DNA from: Nocardia seriolae NBRC 15557 | GTDB lineage: Bacteria > Actinomycetota > Actinomycetes > Mycobacteriales > Mycobacteriaceae | NCBI RefSeq assembly: GCF_007990715.1 | Contig: NZ_BJWY01000009.1 | Coordinates: 1-64,000, forward strand | Reading direction: 5' to 3' | Length of the DNA: 64,000 bases | Shown here: positions 45,800-55,917 of the stretch, piece after piece | Layout: each line of letters starts with the position of its first letter | Position numbering within the stretch: the stretch's first letter is position 1 | Made by a program: the position numbers and the translations under genes | The notes under the pieces: model-generated | Seen by the model: only the letters and a program-made list of their open reading frames with translations | Told to the model about the DNA's origin: nothing | Database searches by the model: none

Positions 45800-46831
45800 C
45801 TATAGGTAGCTGGTGGCGACCGAGAGGCCCGGGTCGGTGGCGACGGTGAGGGCGGAAGGCCTTGCGCCACCGGCGATCACGTGGGCGCCGAGGGTGGCGA
45901 TCATGACGCCGTTGTCGGTGCACAGGCGCGGCTTGGGGACGCGCAGGGTGATTCCGGCCGCGGCGCAGCGTTCCTCGGCCATGGAGCGGATGCGGGAGTT
46001 GGCGGTCGCGCCGCCGCCGAGCACCAGGGTGTCCACGCCGACGTCCTGCGCGGCGCGCACGGCCTTCATGGTGAGCACATCGGCGACGGCTTCCTGGAAG
46101 GAGGCGGCGATATCCGGGATGGGCAGCTCGCGGCCTTCGCGTTGCGCCGCTTCGACATAGCGGGCGACCGCGGTCTTGAGACCGGAGAAGGAGAAGTCGT
46201 AGCGCGGGTCGCGGGGTCCGGTCATGCCGCGTGGGAAGGCGATGGCGTGCGGATCACCGTCGGCGGCAATGCCGTCCAGCACCGGGCCGCCCGGATAGCC
46301 GAGGCCGAGCAGGCGGGCCACTTTGTCGAAGGCCTCGCCCGCGGCGTCGTCGACGGTGCTGCCCAATTCGGTGATGGGGTGCGCGAGATCGGTGACCTGC
46401 AGCAGGTGGGTGTGGCCGCCGGAGACCAGCAGCGCGATCGCGGGGGGCATGGGCCCGTGTTCGAGGGTGTCCACGGCCACGTGCCCGCCCAGGTGGTTGA
46501 GCGCGTAGAAGGGGATATCCCAAGCCGCCGCATAGGCTTTCGCCGCCGCGACCCCGGCCAGCAGCGCACCGGCGAGACCCGGCCCGATGGTGACGGCCAG
46601 CGCGTCGGGCTTGCTGATTCCGGCCGCGGCCACCGCCCGGCGCATGGCGGGCACGATGGCCTCGAGGTGTGCGCGCGAGGCGATCTCGGGCACCACGCCG
46701 CCGAAGCAGGCGTGCTGGTCCACGCTGGAGGCGACCTCGTCGGCGAGCAATTCGCAAGAGCCGTCGGGCAATCGGCGCACGATGCCGACTCCCGTTTCGT
46801 CGCAGGAGCTTTCGATACCCATGACGATCAT
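45800..46831 (-). CDS. tsaD: tRNA N6-adenosine threonylcarbamoyltransferase TsaD
   Basis: TsaD transfers the threonylcarbamoyl group to A37 of ANN-decoding tRNAs (t6A), with TsaB and TsaE. The 343-residue ASKHA-fold protein has [14 protein letters not shown], the metal-binding HxxxH-type region [12 protein letters not shown] and [23 protein letters not shown], and [14 protein letters not shown]. The start overlaps the rimI stop by 4 bp (ATGA), in the operon alr-tsaE-tsaB-rimI-tsaD. Confidence 0.96.
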   Translation of the reverse strand: MIVMGIESSCDETGVGIVRRLPDGSCELLADEVASSVDQHACFGGVVPEIASRAHLEAIVPAMRRAVAAAGISKPDALAVTIGPGLAGALLAGVAAAKAYAAAWDIPFYALNHLGGHVAVDTLEHGPMPPAIALLVSGGHTHLLQVTDLAHPITELGSTVDDAAGEAFDKVARLLGLGYPGGPVLDGIAADGDPHAIAFPRGMTGPRDPRYDFSFSGLKTAVARYVEAAQREGRELPIPDIAASFQEAVADVLTMKAVRAAQDVGVDTLVLGGGATANSRIRSMAEERCAAAGITLRVPKPRLCTDNGVMIATLGAHVIAGGARPSALTVATDPGLSVATSYL

Positions 46832-47337
46832 GACGAGACCTCGGCGTCGGTGGTGAATCCGTCCTGCGGGAACCCTGCCATGGCGGGACGCCGCATGGTG
46901 TACGCGTCGGCCCCGCTGGGCTGGTAGTAGTTCTTGCGCAGGCCGATGATGTGGAAGCCGTGCTTCTCGTAGAGCGTGATGGCGGGCGCGTTGTCGGTGC
47001 GGACCTCGAGGAACACCGGCCCGCCGCGGCGTCCGGCCTCCAGCAGCAGCGCCTCCAGCAGCAGTGTGCCGATGCCCAGCCGATGACAGACCGGGTCCAC
47101 GCCGATGGTGTGCACCTCGGCCTCGGGGTGATCGTCGGTGCCCAGCAGCGCGATTCCGGCGTAGCCGACCATGCGGCCCGCGGCGTCGCGCGCGGTGATG
47201 TAGCGGTTGTGCGGTCCGGCCAGCTCCGACAGGAACGAAACCTCGTGCCAGGGATCGTCCTCCGGGAAGAGCACCTGCTCGAGTTCGGCGCAGCGGGTGA
47301 CGTCCTCCGGCCGCATCGGTTCGATGCGGATGGTCAT
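46828..47337 (-). CDS. rimI: ribosomal-protein-alanine N-acetyltransferase-like GNAT (RimI)
   Basis: A 169-residue GNAT acetyltransferase. It starts [20 protein letters not shown] and has the acetyl-CoA motif [19 protein letters not shown] (Q/RxxGxG/A type), [20 protein letters not shown], and the RimI end [15 protein letters not shown]. RimI acetylates protein N-termini. The start ATG 47337 overlaps the tsaB stop by 4 bp; a much longer same-frame reading upstream is noise over tsaB. It is encoded in the t6A operon as in mycobacteria. Confidence 0.93.
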   Translation of the reverse strand: MTIRIEPMRPEDVTRCAELEQVLFPEDDPWHEVSFLSELAGPHNRYITARDAAGRMVGYAGIALLGTDDHPEAEVHTIGVDPVCHRLGIGTLLLEALLLEAGRRGGPVFLEVRTDNAPAITLYEKHGFHIIGLRKNYYQPSGADAYTMRRPAMAGFPQDGFTTDAEVSS

Positions 47338-48044
47338 CGGCCCACCTGCGCGTAACTCTTGGCCACCGCGTCGGGGCGGCGCAGGTACAGCGGCACCAGC
47401 GGTTCGGGAGTCGCGCCGGACAGCAGTTCGGCGGCAGCGCAGCGCACCAGACCGGCGGGCGAGGGCGTCTCGACCGGCAGCACCGGCAGGTCGAAATAGT
47501 CGACGTGCGAGGCGGATCCGGCGATCAGGGTGGCGGCGGCCTGATCCAGCTCGGCGGGCTTGCTCACCTCCGGTCCCTCCACGCGCGCCAGGGTGAGGCC
47601 GTTGCCGGTGGCGCGGTAGCGGGCCCAGTACACCTCGCGGCGGCGGGCGTCGGTGACGACCAGCAGTTCGGTGGGTTCGGAGCTCTCGCGCAGATAGCTT
47701 TCGGTGTCGGCGGCAATGGCGTCGAGACTGCACACGCCGTACACCGGCACGCCGAGCGCATCGCCGAAGGCGGCGGCGGTGGCCATGCCGACGCGCAGCC
47801 CGGTGAACGGCCCGGGCCCGACGCCCGCGACGACCGCGGCGATATCGGCTCGGGAACGGCCGGATTCGGCCAGGCAAGCCAGGATCTGCGGGGTCAGCAC
47901 CTCGTTGTGCGCGCGAGCGTCCACGGTCACCTTGGTGGTGATCGTGGTGATGTGCGGTGCGTCAGAGCCCGGTTGTGCCGGTTCCAGTTCCACCAGTCCC
48001 GCCGTGACTGCGGGGGTCGCGGTGTCGACAGCCAATATCAGCAT
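47334..48044 (-). CDS. tsaB: t6A biosynthesis protein TsaB
   Basis: A 236-residue ASKHA-fold scaffold for TsaD. It begins [20 protein letters not shown], then [35 protein letters not shown] and [14 protein letters not shown], with the variable C-terminal part to the end. TsaB dimerises with TsaD and recruits TsaE. There are 82 bp to the tsaE stop upstream and a 4-bp overlap with rimI downstream. Confidence 0.94.
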   Translation of the reverse strand: MLILAVDTATPAVTAGLVELEPAQPGSDAPHITTITTKVTVDARAHNEVLTPQILACLAESGRSRADIAAVVAGVGPGPFTGLRVGMATAAAFGDALGVPVYGVCSLDAIAADTESYLRESSEPTELLVVTDARRREVYWARYRATGNGLTLARVEGPEVSKPAELDQAAATLIAGSASHVDYFDLPVLPVETPSPAGLVRCAAAELLSGATPEPLVPLYLRRPDAVAKSYAQVGR

Positions 48045-48126
48045 GATTGCCCTTACGATACCGGGTGGTACAGCCCACTCGGCGTGGTGTCTGCCTGCGG
48101 GAACTTACTCGCGCATCAGTTCCGGC

Positions 48127-48609
48127 TCAGTTCGCCGATCGGTTGTCGCCGGATCCGGCGGATCGGTCCGCGGCGACCCACTCCCATTCGGCGGTGCGGA
48201 CATCCGACTCGGGTTCGCGGCGCAGGCGCACCCGCAGGTGGCGGTCGGCCAGGTGTTCGGCCACGCCCAGACCCCATTCGACGACCACCACGGCGTGGTC
48301 CAGATCGGTATCCAGATCCAGAGCATCCAGTTCGTCGAGATCGCCGCCCAGGCGGTAGGCGTCCACGTGCACCATGCCCACCGCGCCCGGATGCGATCCG
48401 GCCCGATGCTGGCGGGCGATGATGAAAGTCGGTGAGCTGACCCGGCCTTCGACACCCAGGCCCGCCGCGATGCCGCGGGTGAGCGCGGTCTTGCCCGCGC
48501 CCAGCGGGCCGTCGAGAATGACCAGGTCGCCGGCCTGCAGCTGCCCGGCGAGTTCGCGGCCCAGCGCCTCGGTGTCCTCGACGGTGGCCAGCATGCGCTT
48601 GTCGGTCAT
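48127..48609 (-). CDS. tsaE: t6A biosynthesis ATPase TsaE
   Basis: A 160-residue P-loop ATPase: LDGPLGAGKTALTRGIAAGLG (Walker A), VSSPTFIIARQH, MVHVDAYRLGG, and VVVEWGLGVAEHL (Walker B-like with the catalytic acid). TsaE binds TsaB-TsaD and resets the complex through ATP hydrolysis. The start overlaps the alr stop by 4 bp. Confidence 0.95.
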   Translation of the reverse strand: MTDKRMLATVEDTEALGRELAGQLQAGDLVILDGPLGAGKTALTRGIAAGLGVEGRVSSPTFIIARQHRAGSHPGAVGMVHVDAYRLGGDLDELDALDLDTDLDHAVVVVEWGLGVAEHLADRHLRVRLRREPESDVRTAEWEWVAADRSAGSGDNRSAN

Positions 48610-49742
48610 CGGTTACCGCCCAGGTGAGTGCGGATCACGCGGCCGCGCGGGCCGCACACGATTTCGTAGTTGATGGTGCCGAGCGCGACGGCCCACTCGT
48701 CGGCGCGGGGGTGACCGGGCGCACCGCCGAACAGGATCGCGGTATCGCCCGCCCGGACGTCCGCGGCATTGTCGCCGAGGTCCACCACGATCTGGTCCAT
48801 GCAGACCCGGCCGATCTGCGGGTGGCGTTCACCCCCGATCCAGACCGAGAACCGGCCGCCCAGCGGGCGCGGGACGCCGTCGGCGTAACCGGCCGGAACC
48901 AGGGCGACGGTGGTGTCGCGCTCGGCGACCCAGTCGTGGCCGTAGGACACGCCCTCACCCGCGGCGACCTTCTTGATGCGCAGTACCCGGGCGCGGAAGG
49001 TCATGGCCGGGCGCAGGCCGAAATCGGATAGCTCCGGAATCGGTGACAGGCCGTAGACGGCGATGCCGGGACGCACCATGTCGAAGGCCAGATCCGGACG
49101 GGTCAGTGCGGCAGCGGAATTCGCCAGGTGCACCAGTTCGGGCTCCAGGCCGTGCTGCTTCGCGGTGGCGATGAACTCCAGGAAGCGGCCGCGCTGCATG
49201 TCATTGACCGGATGCTGGGGCTCGTCGGCCAGCGCCAGGTGGGAGAAGATGGCGCGGAAACGGACCGTGCCGTCGGCGACCAGCTTCGCGAGCAGCTCGA
49301 GCACCTCGGGGAACTCCGTGCCCGGAATGCCATTGCGATTCAGGCCGGTGTCGACCTTCAGGGTGACGATGGCGGTGCGGTCCAGCCCGCGCGCGGCCGC
49401 GCCGACCGCCTCCAGCTCCGACAGCGTGGAAACGCCGAGTTCGATATCCGCGGCGATGGCGCTCGCGTAATCGGCATCGGAAGTATTGAGCCAGCACAGG
49501 ATCGGCGCGGTGATGCCCGCCGCCCGCAGCTCCACAGCCTCGGCGATGGTGGTGGTCCCGATCTCACGAGCCCCGGCCGCCAGCGCCGCCCGCGCCACCT
49601 CGGCCGCCCCGTGGTTGTACCCGTCGGCCTTGACGACGACCATGACCGCGGCGTCTCCGGCATGCTCGGCCAGGATGCGCACATTGTGGGCGATGGCGTC
49701 CAGATCGACGAGAATTTCCACCTGGGGGTCGGGCGTGTTCAC
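48606..49742 (-). CDS. alr: alanine racemase
   Basis: Alr is a PLP enzyme interconverting L- and D-Ala for peptidoglycan. The 378-residue protein has the PLP-Lys in VVVKADGYNHGA, TLKVDTGLNRNGI, the SHLALADEP loop, the second catalytic Tyr in EGVSYGHDWVA, and the C-terminal beta domain with RVCMDQIVVDLG. It heads the operon with tsaE, tsaB, rimI and tsaD, and is the target of D-cycloserine. The 36-bp gap to the dapA-like gene upstream means the latter could read into it. Confidence 0.96.
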   Translation of the reverse strand: MNTPDPQVEILVDLDAIAHNVRILAEHAGDAAVMVVVKADGYNHGAAEVARAALAAGAREIGTTTIAEAVELRAAGITAPILCWLNTSDADYASAIAADIELGVSTLSELEAVGAAARGLDRTAIVTLKVDTGLNRNGIPGTEFPEVLELLAKLVADGTVRFRAIFSHLALADEPQHPVNDMQRGRFLEFIATAKQHGLEPELVHLANSAAALTRPDLAFDMVRPGIAVYGLSPIPELSDFGLRPAMTFRARVLRIKKVAAGEGVSYGHDWVAERDTTVALVPAGYADGVPRPLGGRFSVWIGGERHPQIGRVCMDQIVVDLGDNAADVRAGDTAILFGGAPGHPRADEWAVALGTINYEIVCGPRGRVIRTHLGGNR

Positions 49743-49778
49743 ACGTCGATACTGCCATTTCGACCCGGGCGATCAGGA

Positions 49779-50672
49779 TCACACCCGAATCGTGGCCCGC
49801 TCTCCGGGCAGAACCGCGAGCACCGCGGTCAATGCCTCGTTGCTTGCGGGGAGCAGTGGGAGGCGGACGTTCGGGGTGGGGATGCGGCCCTGGGCGGCCA
49901 GAACCGCCTTGACGACAACGGGATTGGGCTCGGTGAAGAGGGCCGCGGCCAGCGGGGCCAGGCGGTTGCCGAGTTCGCGGCCGCGGGGGAGGTCGCCGGT
50001 GCGCCAGGCGGTGACCAGATTCGCGTAGGCGGCGGGGGCGACATTCGCGCAGGCGAGGATCGCGCCCGAAGCGCCGAGTGCGAGCAGCGGGGCGGCGTAG
50101 AGATCGTCACCCGCCAGGATCGAGGTGTGGGCGGGGAGGCGGCTCAGGAAGGCGATGGTGGTGTCGTCGATGCCGCCCGCGGTGTATTTGAAACCCGCGA
50201 TCTTCGGGAGTTCGGCCAGGCGGCACAGGGTTTCGGCGGTGAGGGTGCGGGCCGTGCGGTAGGGGATGTGGTAGATCAGCACCGGGACCGGGCTGGCGGC
50301 GGCGAGGGTCCGGAAGTGTTCCACCACACCGGCTTCGGAGGGGCGGTTGTAGTAGGGGACGACCGCGAGGGCGGCGGTGGCGCGGGGGTCGAGGGCGGCG
50401 AGGGTACGGGCGGAGTCGAGGGTGGCGTTGGAGCCCGCGCCGATGATCAGGGCGGCGTCGCGTTCGCGGCAGACCGTGGCGCAGATATCGATGACGCGGG
50501 CCTGCTCGGCGGGAGTGAGGGTGGTGGGTTCGCCGGTGGTGCCGAGTGCGACCAGGCCCGCCGCGCCCGCGTCGAGGACCTCGTGGGCGAGGGCTTCCAG
50601 GGCGTCGGCCGCGATCTCGTCGGCAGCCGTGAAGGGCGTGACCAGGGGCACGTACAAGCCGGTGAATGTCAT
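49779..50672 (-). CDS. DapA/N-acetylneuraminate-lyase family aldolase (dapA paralogue)
   Basis: A 297-residue class I aldolase of the DHDPS/NAL family. It has GLYVPLVTPFT, the GTTGEPTTLT signature, catalytic Tyr in LIYHIPYRTART, and Schiff-base Lys in IAGFKYTAGG. It may be a 4-hydroxy-tetrahydrodipicolinate synthase, but a main dapA is usually beside dapB elsewhere, so a catabolic or sugar-acid aldolase is equally possible. It is divergent from a LysR gene 70 bp away, a common arrangement in which the regulator controls the aldolase. It lies 36 bp upstream of alr on the same strand. Confidence 0.82.
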   Translation of the reverse strand: MTFTGLYVPLVTPFTAADEIAADALEALAHEVLDAGAAGLVALGTTGEPTTLTPAEQARVIDICATVCRERDAALIIGAGSNATLDSARTLAALDPRATAALAVVPYYNRPSEAGVVEHFRTLAAASPVPVLIYHIPYRTARTLTAETLCRLAELPKIAGFKYTAGGIDDTTIAFLSRLPAHTSILAGDDLYAAPLLALGASGAILACANVAPAAYANLVTAWRTGDLPRGRELGNRLAPLAAALFTEPNPVVVKAVLAAQGRIPTPNVRLPLLPASNEALTAVLAVLPGERATIRV

Positions 50673-50742
50673 GCCACCAGCCTGATCGCGACCATGCGTC
50701 AGGACCAGTTCACGTTTCTACCCGCGAGCGTAAGCTCAGCTG

Positions 50743-51666
50743 ATGCTGGATGTCCGCCGCCTCCGCCTGCTCCGCGAACTCGCGCACCGGGGCACCATCG
50801 CCGCGGTCGCCGACGCGCTCACCTACACCCCCTCGGCCGTCTCCCAGCAGCTCACCGCCCTCGAACGCGAGGCCGGAACACCTCTGCTCGAACGCACCGG
50901 CCGCAGCGTCACCCTCACCCCCGCCGCCCTGCGCCTGGTCGAGCACACCGAAACCATCCTCGCCGTCCTGGAACAGGCCGCCGCCGAACTCGCCTCCGCC
51001 CGAACCGAACTCACCGGCACCCTCCGCATCGGCGCCTTCCCCACGGCCGTCCACACCATCCTCTCCCCTGCCCTGGTCACCCTCAGCCGCGACCATCCCC
51101 TCCTGGAACTCCTCGTCACCGAACTGGACCCGGCCGCCGCCCCCGCCGCCCTGCGCGCCGAAACCCTCGACATCGCCCTCCGCCAGGAATACGACTACGT
51201 CCCCCTGGCCCCGGAACCCGGCTTGGACTCCGAGCCGCTGTTCGAGGAGACGGTCCACCTGGCCACCCTGACGCAGACGGTCCACACCCGGGCCCCCACC
51301 GGCCGAGCCCACGCATCGGCCCCGGAACCACTTGCGGCGCATGCCGTTTCCCAGTGGATCGCCGGAACCCCCGGCACCCTCTGCCACGAGATGACCGTCC
51401 GGGCCTGTCTCGCAGCGGGATTCACCCCGCGTATCCGCCACCACGCCGACGACTTCGGCACCGTCCTCGCCCTGGTCGCGGCGGGCCAGGGTGTCGCGCT
51501 CGTACCCGACCTGGGCGCGCAGACGGTACCCGACGCGGTCGCCCTGACGCCGCTCCCGACCCGCCGCCGCACCCGCCTCGCCTACCGCCGCGGAACCGGC
51601 GAGCACCCGGTCATCGCCGCGGCCCGGACCGCCCTCCACACGGCCGCCGCCACCCCGCTGCCCTGA
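50743..51666 (+). CDS. LysR-family transcriptional regulator
   Basis: A 307-residue regulator with an N-terminal winged helix (LDVRRLRLLRELAHRGTIAAVA, YTPSAVSQQLTALEREAGTPLLERTGRSVTLTPA) and a periplasmic-binding-protein-like effector domain (LRIGAFPTAVHTILSPAL, LVAAGQGVALVPDLGAQ). Its start is 70 bp from the divergent dapA-like gene, so it likely controls that gene and itself. The effector is unknown. Confidence 0.92.
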   Translation: MLDVRRLRLLRELAHRGTIAAVADALTYTPSAVSQQLTALEREAGTPLLERTGRSVTLTPAALRLVEHTETILAVLEQAAAELASARTELTGTLRIGAFPTAVHTILSPALVTLSRDHPLLELLVTELDPAAAPAALRAETLDIALRQEYDYVPLAPEPGLDSEPLFEETVHLATLTQTVHTRAPTGRAHASAPEPLAAHAVSQWIAGTPGTLCHEMTVRACLAAGFTPRIRHHADDFGTVLALVAAGQGVALVPDLGAQTVPDAVALTPLPTRRRTRLAYRRGTGEHPVIAAARTALHTAAATPLP

Positions 51667-51809
51667 TCCGGCTCGGCCGCAGCCATTTCGGCACTGTTCG
51701 CCGCCACCGGCCGATCCGATCCCGGCATACCGTCCGAGCACGACGAAGGCTCCGCGGAGCACCGAGCGGCGCAGAGCACGCCCGAAACGCAAGACGGCGC
51801 GCGAGCAGA

Positions 51810-53357
51810 TCAGGTGGTGGCGAGTTCGCGGAGCGTGCCGATGGCGGCGCGGAGGTGGGAGAGCAAGGGGGAGGCGGAGATCGGGGCTCCGGCAGGGGTG
51901 TCGGCGTGGGCGGCGAGGTTGGCGGCGAGGGCGTGGGCGCGGGCGGCGGCCGCGGCGGCCCAGGCGGGGTGGGCACCGTGGGCGAGGAGCGCCGCGATGA
52001 CGCCGGACAGGACGTCGCCGGAGCCCGCGGTGGCGGCCCAGGAGCCGCCCGCCTCATTGACGACGGTCGGGAAGCCGGGGCTGGCGATGAGGGTGGCGCG
52101 CCCCTTCAGAAGGACTGTGACCTGCCAGGATTCGGCGATTTTACGGACGGCGGCGACGCGGTCGGGTCCCGGTTCGGAGCCGGTCAGGCGGGCGAATTCA
52201 CCGGCGTGCGGGGTGAGGACGGTGGGAGCCGCGCGGCCGGTCACCAGGCTCGGGTCGGCGGCGAGCAGGGTGAGGCCGTCAGCGTCGACCACGACCGGCA
52301 GGTCGGTGGCCAGGATTTCGGCGAGGCGGTCGCGCGCGGCGGTGTCGGTGCCCGCGCCGGGGCCGAATACCCAGGACTGGACGCGGCCGGTGGCGGAGAT
52401 GGATTCGGCGGCAATCACTTCCGGGAAATGGGCGAGGACCTGGGGTGCGCCGGTGCCCGCGTAGCGGACCATGCCGGAGGTGGCGGCGATCGCGCCGCCG
52501 GTGCACAGCACCGCCGCGCCGGGATAGGTGGCGCTGCCCGCGCAGACTCCGGTGACGCCCTGGGTGTACTTGTCGTCGGACGGACCGGGGACCGGCCAGC
52601 CCGCGCCGATCGAACTCGGTTCCAGCGCAACCAGACTCGCGGAGGACAGCCGTAATCCGATGGGCACCAGCTCGACTCGCCCACAGTACGGCGCGGCCAG
52701 GGCGAGCACCGGCTTGGCCGCGCCGAAGGTGACGGTGACATCGGCGGTGACGGCTGGACCGGTGACGGCCCCGGTGTCCGGGTCGACGCCACTGGGCAGG
52801 TCGACGGCGATGATCGGACAGCGCACGCCCGCAACCACTTCCGCGGCGACCGGGCGCAGCGGCCCGCGGCCGGAGATGCCGACGATGCCGTCCACCACCA
52901 GGTCCGGATCGCTTAGCAGTTCGCGAACCGGCCAAGGCACATCCAGGCTGGTGTACATGTGGATGAATTCCCCCGGAGGCATCCGGTCCGGGCGGAGTTC
53001 GTCGGTGGACGCGGGGGCGTTCACCACGCGGCCGCCCGTGCGGCGCAGCGCGGCCAGCCCCGCCGCATGGGCGCGCTCGGGCGAGAGCAGGATCGCGCGC
53101 ACCGCGACCCCGCGGCGGCGCAGGAACGAGCCCGCCCACAGCGCGTCGCCGCCATTGTCGCCGGAGCCGACCAGCAGCGTCACCGCGCGCCCGGCCACTC
53201 CCCCCGTGCGTTCGCGCAGTTCCCGCGCCACCACGTCGGCGAGTCCGAAGGCGGCGCGCCGCATGGGCATTCCGGCGGGGACGCGGGTGAAGAGCTCGGC
53301 CTCGGCGGCCCGTACTTCGTCGGCCGTGTAGTAGTCGGTCACCGCCGGTGCGGTCAT
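51810..53357 (-). CDS. nnr: bifunctional NAD(P)H-hydrate epimerase / ADP-dependent dehydratase
   Basis: A 515-residue fusion that repairs hydrated NAD(P)H. The N-terminal epimerase (YjeF-N) at about residues 10-215 has LLVGSGDNGGDALWAGSFL and VDGIVGISGRGPL. The C-terminal ribokinase-like dehydratase at about 235-500 has VFGPGAGTD, VVDADGLTLL, TVLTPHAGEFARLTG, and the ATP/ADP motif SWAATAGSGDVLSGVIAALLA. The start ATG is at 53357. The gene corresponds to nnr near glmS in mycobacteria. It is convergent with the LysR gene. Confidence 0.94.
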   Translation of the reverse strand: MTAPAVTDYYTADEVRAAEAELFTRVPAGMPMRRAAFGLADVVARELRERTGGVAGRAVTLLVGSGDNGGDALWAGSFLRRRGVAVRAILLSPERAHAAGLAALRRTGGRVVNAPASTDELRPDRMPPGEFIHMYTSLDVPWPVRELLSDPDLVVDGIVGISGRGPLRPVAAEVVAGVRCPIIAVDLPSGVDPDTGAVTGPAVTADVTVTFGAAKPVLALAAPYCGRVELVPIGLRLSSASLVALEPSSIGAGWPVPGPSDDKYTQGVTGVCAGSATYPGAAVLCTGGAIAATSGMVRYAGTGAPQVLAHFPEVIAAESISATGRVQSWVFGPGAGTDTAARDRLAEILATDLPVVVDADGLTLLAADPSLVTGRAAPTVLTPHAGEFARLTGSEPGPDRVAAVRKIAESWQVTVLLKGRATLIASPGFPTVVNEAGGSWAATAGSGDVLSGVIAALLAHGAHPAWAAAAAARAHALAANLAAHADTPAGAPISASPLLSHLRAAIGTLRELATT

Positions 53358-53522
53358 CGTTCGCCTCCCGGGACTGGTCTCGGCGGAGCGCTGCGCGGAG
53401 ATATCGGCATCTCGGCCCCGAACCTGCCTGCGCTTGTGGAGGCTACGCCTGCCGGATCACGGCGCAGGTCAGGGCGGGTGCCCGCGAACGGTCCGCTATC
53501 GGCGGGGACTAACCTGACCGGC

Positions 53523-53948
53523 ATGCCGATTCGCCGCCAGTCGTCCTCGCGTGCCCTGCTTCTCGTCGCCGTCGTGGCGGGGGCGTTAGCGGCCGGGGGC
53601 TGCTCGTCGAACAGCTCGGACCAGGCGGCCACCTCCACCACGGCGGCCCCGGCCTCGTCGGCGGCTGCGACCTCCACGGGTCCGGCCGCGCCCGCCGCGG
53701 TCACGGTCGAGGTGAAGTACATGAAGTTCGCCCCCGCCGACATCACCGTCAAGGCCGGGGACACCGTGACCTGGAAGTTCGACGACCGCGCGCCGCACGC
53801 CGTGCAGGGCATCGGCGATACGGCGCTCGGCATCAACAGCCCGATCATTCACAAGGGCGAGTGGAGCCACACCTTCACGGTGCCGGGCACCTACCGCTAC
53901 CTGTGCCCGCTGCACCCGGACATGAAGGGCACGGTCACCGTCCAGTGA
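53523..53948 (+). CDS. cupredoxin-like copper lipoprotein
   Basis: A 141-residue lipoprotein precursor. A lipobox LAAGGC follows a hydrophobic signal, then an Ala/Ser/Thr linker, and from about residue 58 a plastocyanin/azurin-type domain. Copper ligands are visible: His in RAPHAVQG and the C-terminal LCPLHPDMKG with Cys, His and Met. It is likely anchored to the outer face of the membrane and carries electrons or stores copper. The stop codon abuts the glmS stop with no base between, so the convergent genes share no spacer. Confidence 0.88.
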   Translation: MPIRRQSSSRALLLVAVVAGALAAGGCSSNSSDQAATSTTAAPASSAAATSTGPAAPAAVTVEVKYMKFAPADITVKAGDTVTWKFDDRAPHAVQGIGDTALGINSPIIHKGEWSHTFTVPGTYRYLCPLHPDMKGTVTVQ

Positions 53949-55817
53949 TCACTCGACGGTGACCGACTTCGCCAGATTGCGGGGCTTGTCGACGTCGTAG
54001 CCGCGGGCCTGCGCCACCTCGGCGGCGAAGATCTGCAATGGGACCGTCGACAGCAGCGGCTGGTAGAGCGTTGGGGCCGACGGGATCTCGATGAGATGGT
54101 CGGCGAAGGGGCGCACGGTGTCGTCGCCCTCCTCGGCGATGACGATGGTGCGCGCGCCGCGGGCCTGGATCTCGCGGATATTGCTGAGCAGCTTGGAGTG
54201 CAGCCCCGCGCGGCCCTTCGGCGAGGGCATCACCACGAAGACCGGCAGGCCGTCCTCGATGAGCGCGATCGGGCCGTGCTTGAGCTCGCCCGCCGCGAAG
54301 CCCTCGGCGTGCATGTACGCCAATTCCTTGAGCTTGAGCGCGCCTTCGAGAGCGACCGGGTAGCCGACGTGCCGCCCCAGGAACAGCACGGTCGGCACGT
54401 GCGCGAACCGCCGGGCGATCTCGCGAATCCGCTCGGCCGACTCCAGCACCTGGGCAACGAGTTTCGGCATGGACTCCAGTTCGGCGAACTCGCGCGCCAC
54501 CTCGTCCGGGTACTTGGTGCCGCGCGCCTGCGCCAGCGCCAGGCCCACCAGGTAGTTGGCGGTGATCTGGGCCAGGAAAGCCTTGGTGGAGGCGACACCG
54601 ATCTCCGGGCCGGTGCGGGTGTAGAGCACCGCGTCGGACTCGCGGGGGATCTGCGCGCCATTGGTGTTGCAGATGGCCAGGACTCGCGCCTTCTGCTCCT
54701 TGGCGTGGCGCACGGCCTCCAGGGTGTCGGCGGTCTCGCCGGACTGGGAGATGGCGACCACCAGGGTGGAGCGGTCCAGAACCGGGTCGCGGTAACGGAA
54801 TTCGCTGGCCAGCTCGACCTCGACGGGCAGCCGGGTCCAGTGCTCGATGGCGTACTTGGCCAGCAGGCCCGCGTGATACGAACTGCCGCAGGCGACCACG
54901 AAGACCTTGTCGACCTCGCGCAACTCCTGATCGTGCAGTCGCTGCTCGTCGAGAATGATCTTGCCGCCGGCGAAGTGGCCGATCAGGGTGTCCGCGACGC
55001 CCTGCGGCTGCTCCTCGATCTCCTTGAGCATGAAGTAGTCGTGGCCGCCCTTCTCGGCGGCGGCCAGATCCCAGTCGATGGTGAAGGGACGGATGCGGAC
55101 GCCATCGGTGCGGCCGTGGAAGTCGGTGACCCGGTAGCCGTCGGCGGTGATGACCACGGCCTGGTCCTGGCCGAGTTCGACTGCCTCCCGGGTGTGTTCG
55201 ATGAAGGCGGTGACATCGGAGGCGATGAACATCTCGCCCTGGCCGACACCGACCACCAGCGGGGTGGAACGGCGGGCGGCGACGATGGTGCCCGGATGGT
55301 CGGCGTGCGAGAAGACCAGGGTGAACGCACCCTCGAGGCGGCGCACCACCGCGAGCGCGGAGGCCACGAAGTCACCGGCGGTGTCGCCCCCGGCGTAGGC
55401 GCGGGCCACCAGGTGCACGGCCACCTCGGTGTCGGTGGCGCGGCCCAGCTCGACCCCCGCCTCCTCCAGTTCGCGGCGCAGCGGGGCGAAGTTCTCGATG
55501 ATGCCGTTGTGCACCACCGCGACCCGGCCGGTGCGATCCCGGTGCGGGTGGGCGTTGCGGTCGGTGGGCGCGCCGTGCGTGGCCCAGCGGGTGTGGCCCA
55601 TGCCGGTGGCTCCGGCGAAACGCTCCCGGCCGGTTTCGGCGAGCTCGGCCTCCAGATTGGCCAGGCGGCCCGCCTTGCGCTCCACCGCGAGCCCGCCCGC
55701 GCCGTCCAGAATGGCTACGCCCGCGGAGTCGTAACCTCGATATTCCATGCGGCGCAATGCATCGACGACCACGCCGAGCGCATCCCGGTACCCCACATAC
55801 CCCACGATTCCGCACAT
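53949..55817 (-). CDS. glmS: glutamine-fructose-6-phosphate aminotransferase (isomerising)
   Basis: GlmS makes glucosamine-6-phosphate, the first step to UDP-GlcNAc. The 622-residue protein starts MCGIVGYVGYRDALGV with catalytic Cys2, has the class II amidotransferase domain (GHTRWATHGAPTD, HNGIIENF) to about residue 240, two SIS isomerase domains (ACGSSYHAGLLAKY, SQSGETADTLEAVR, AEGFAAGELKHGPIAL) and the conserved end KPRNLAKSVTVE. The 5' extension to 55850 is rejected because Cys2 must be exposed. It complements glmM at the window end. Confidence 0.96.
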   Translation of the reverse strand: MCGIVGYVGYRDALGVVVDALRRMEYRGYDSAGVAILDGAGGLAVERKAGRLANLEAELAETGRERFAGATGMGHTRWATHGAPTDRNAHPHRDRTGRVAVVHNGIIENFAPLRRELEEAGVELGRATDTEVAVHLVARAYAGGDTAGDFVASALAVVRRLEGAFTLVFSHADHPGTIVAARRSTPLVVGVGQGEMFIASDVTAFIEHTREAVELGQDQAVVITADGYRVTDFHGRTDGVRIRPFTIDWDLAAAEKGGHDYFMLKEIEEQPQGVADTLIGHFAGGKIILDEQRLHDQELREVDKVFVVACGSSYHAGLLAKYAIEHWTRLPVEVELASEFRYRDPVLDRSTLVVAISQSGETADTLEAVRHAKEQKARVLAICNTNGAQIPRESDAVLYTRTGPEIGVASTKAFLAQITANYLVGLALAQARGTKYPDEVAREFAELESMPKLVAQVLESAERIREIARRFAHVPTVLFLGRHVGYPVALEGALKLKELAYMHAEGFAAGELKHGPIALIEDGLPVFVVMPSPKGRAGLHSKLLSNIREIQARGARTIVIAEEGDDTVRPFADHLIEIPSAPTLYQPLLSTVPLQIFAAEVAQARGYDVDKPRNLAKSVTVE

Positions 55818-55917
55818 GCGCCATAGCGTAACGGGATGACCGCGGCACACGAATCCGAGTCGACAACCGACCGGGCGAAACGCCCCAAGTACATGTTGAT
55901 CGGATAGGTTCTAGTCC

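Noticed and set aside
49128..52655. A 1175-residue open frame antisense to alr, dapA-like and nnr
   Set aside because: It is opposite to three well-supported genes and consists of Gly/Arg/Pro-rich shadow translation typical of high-GC DNA.
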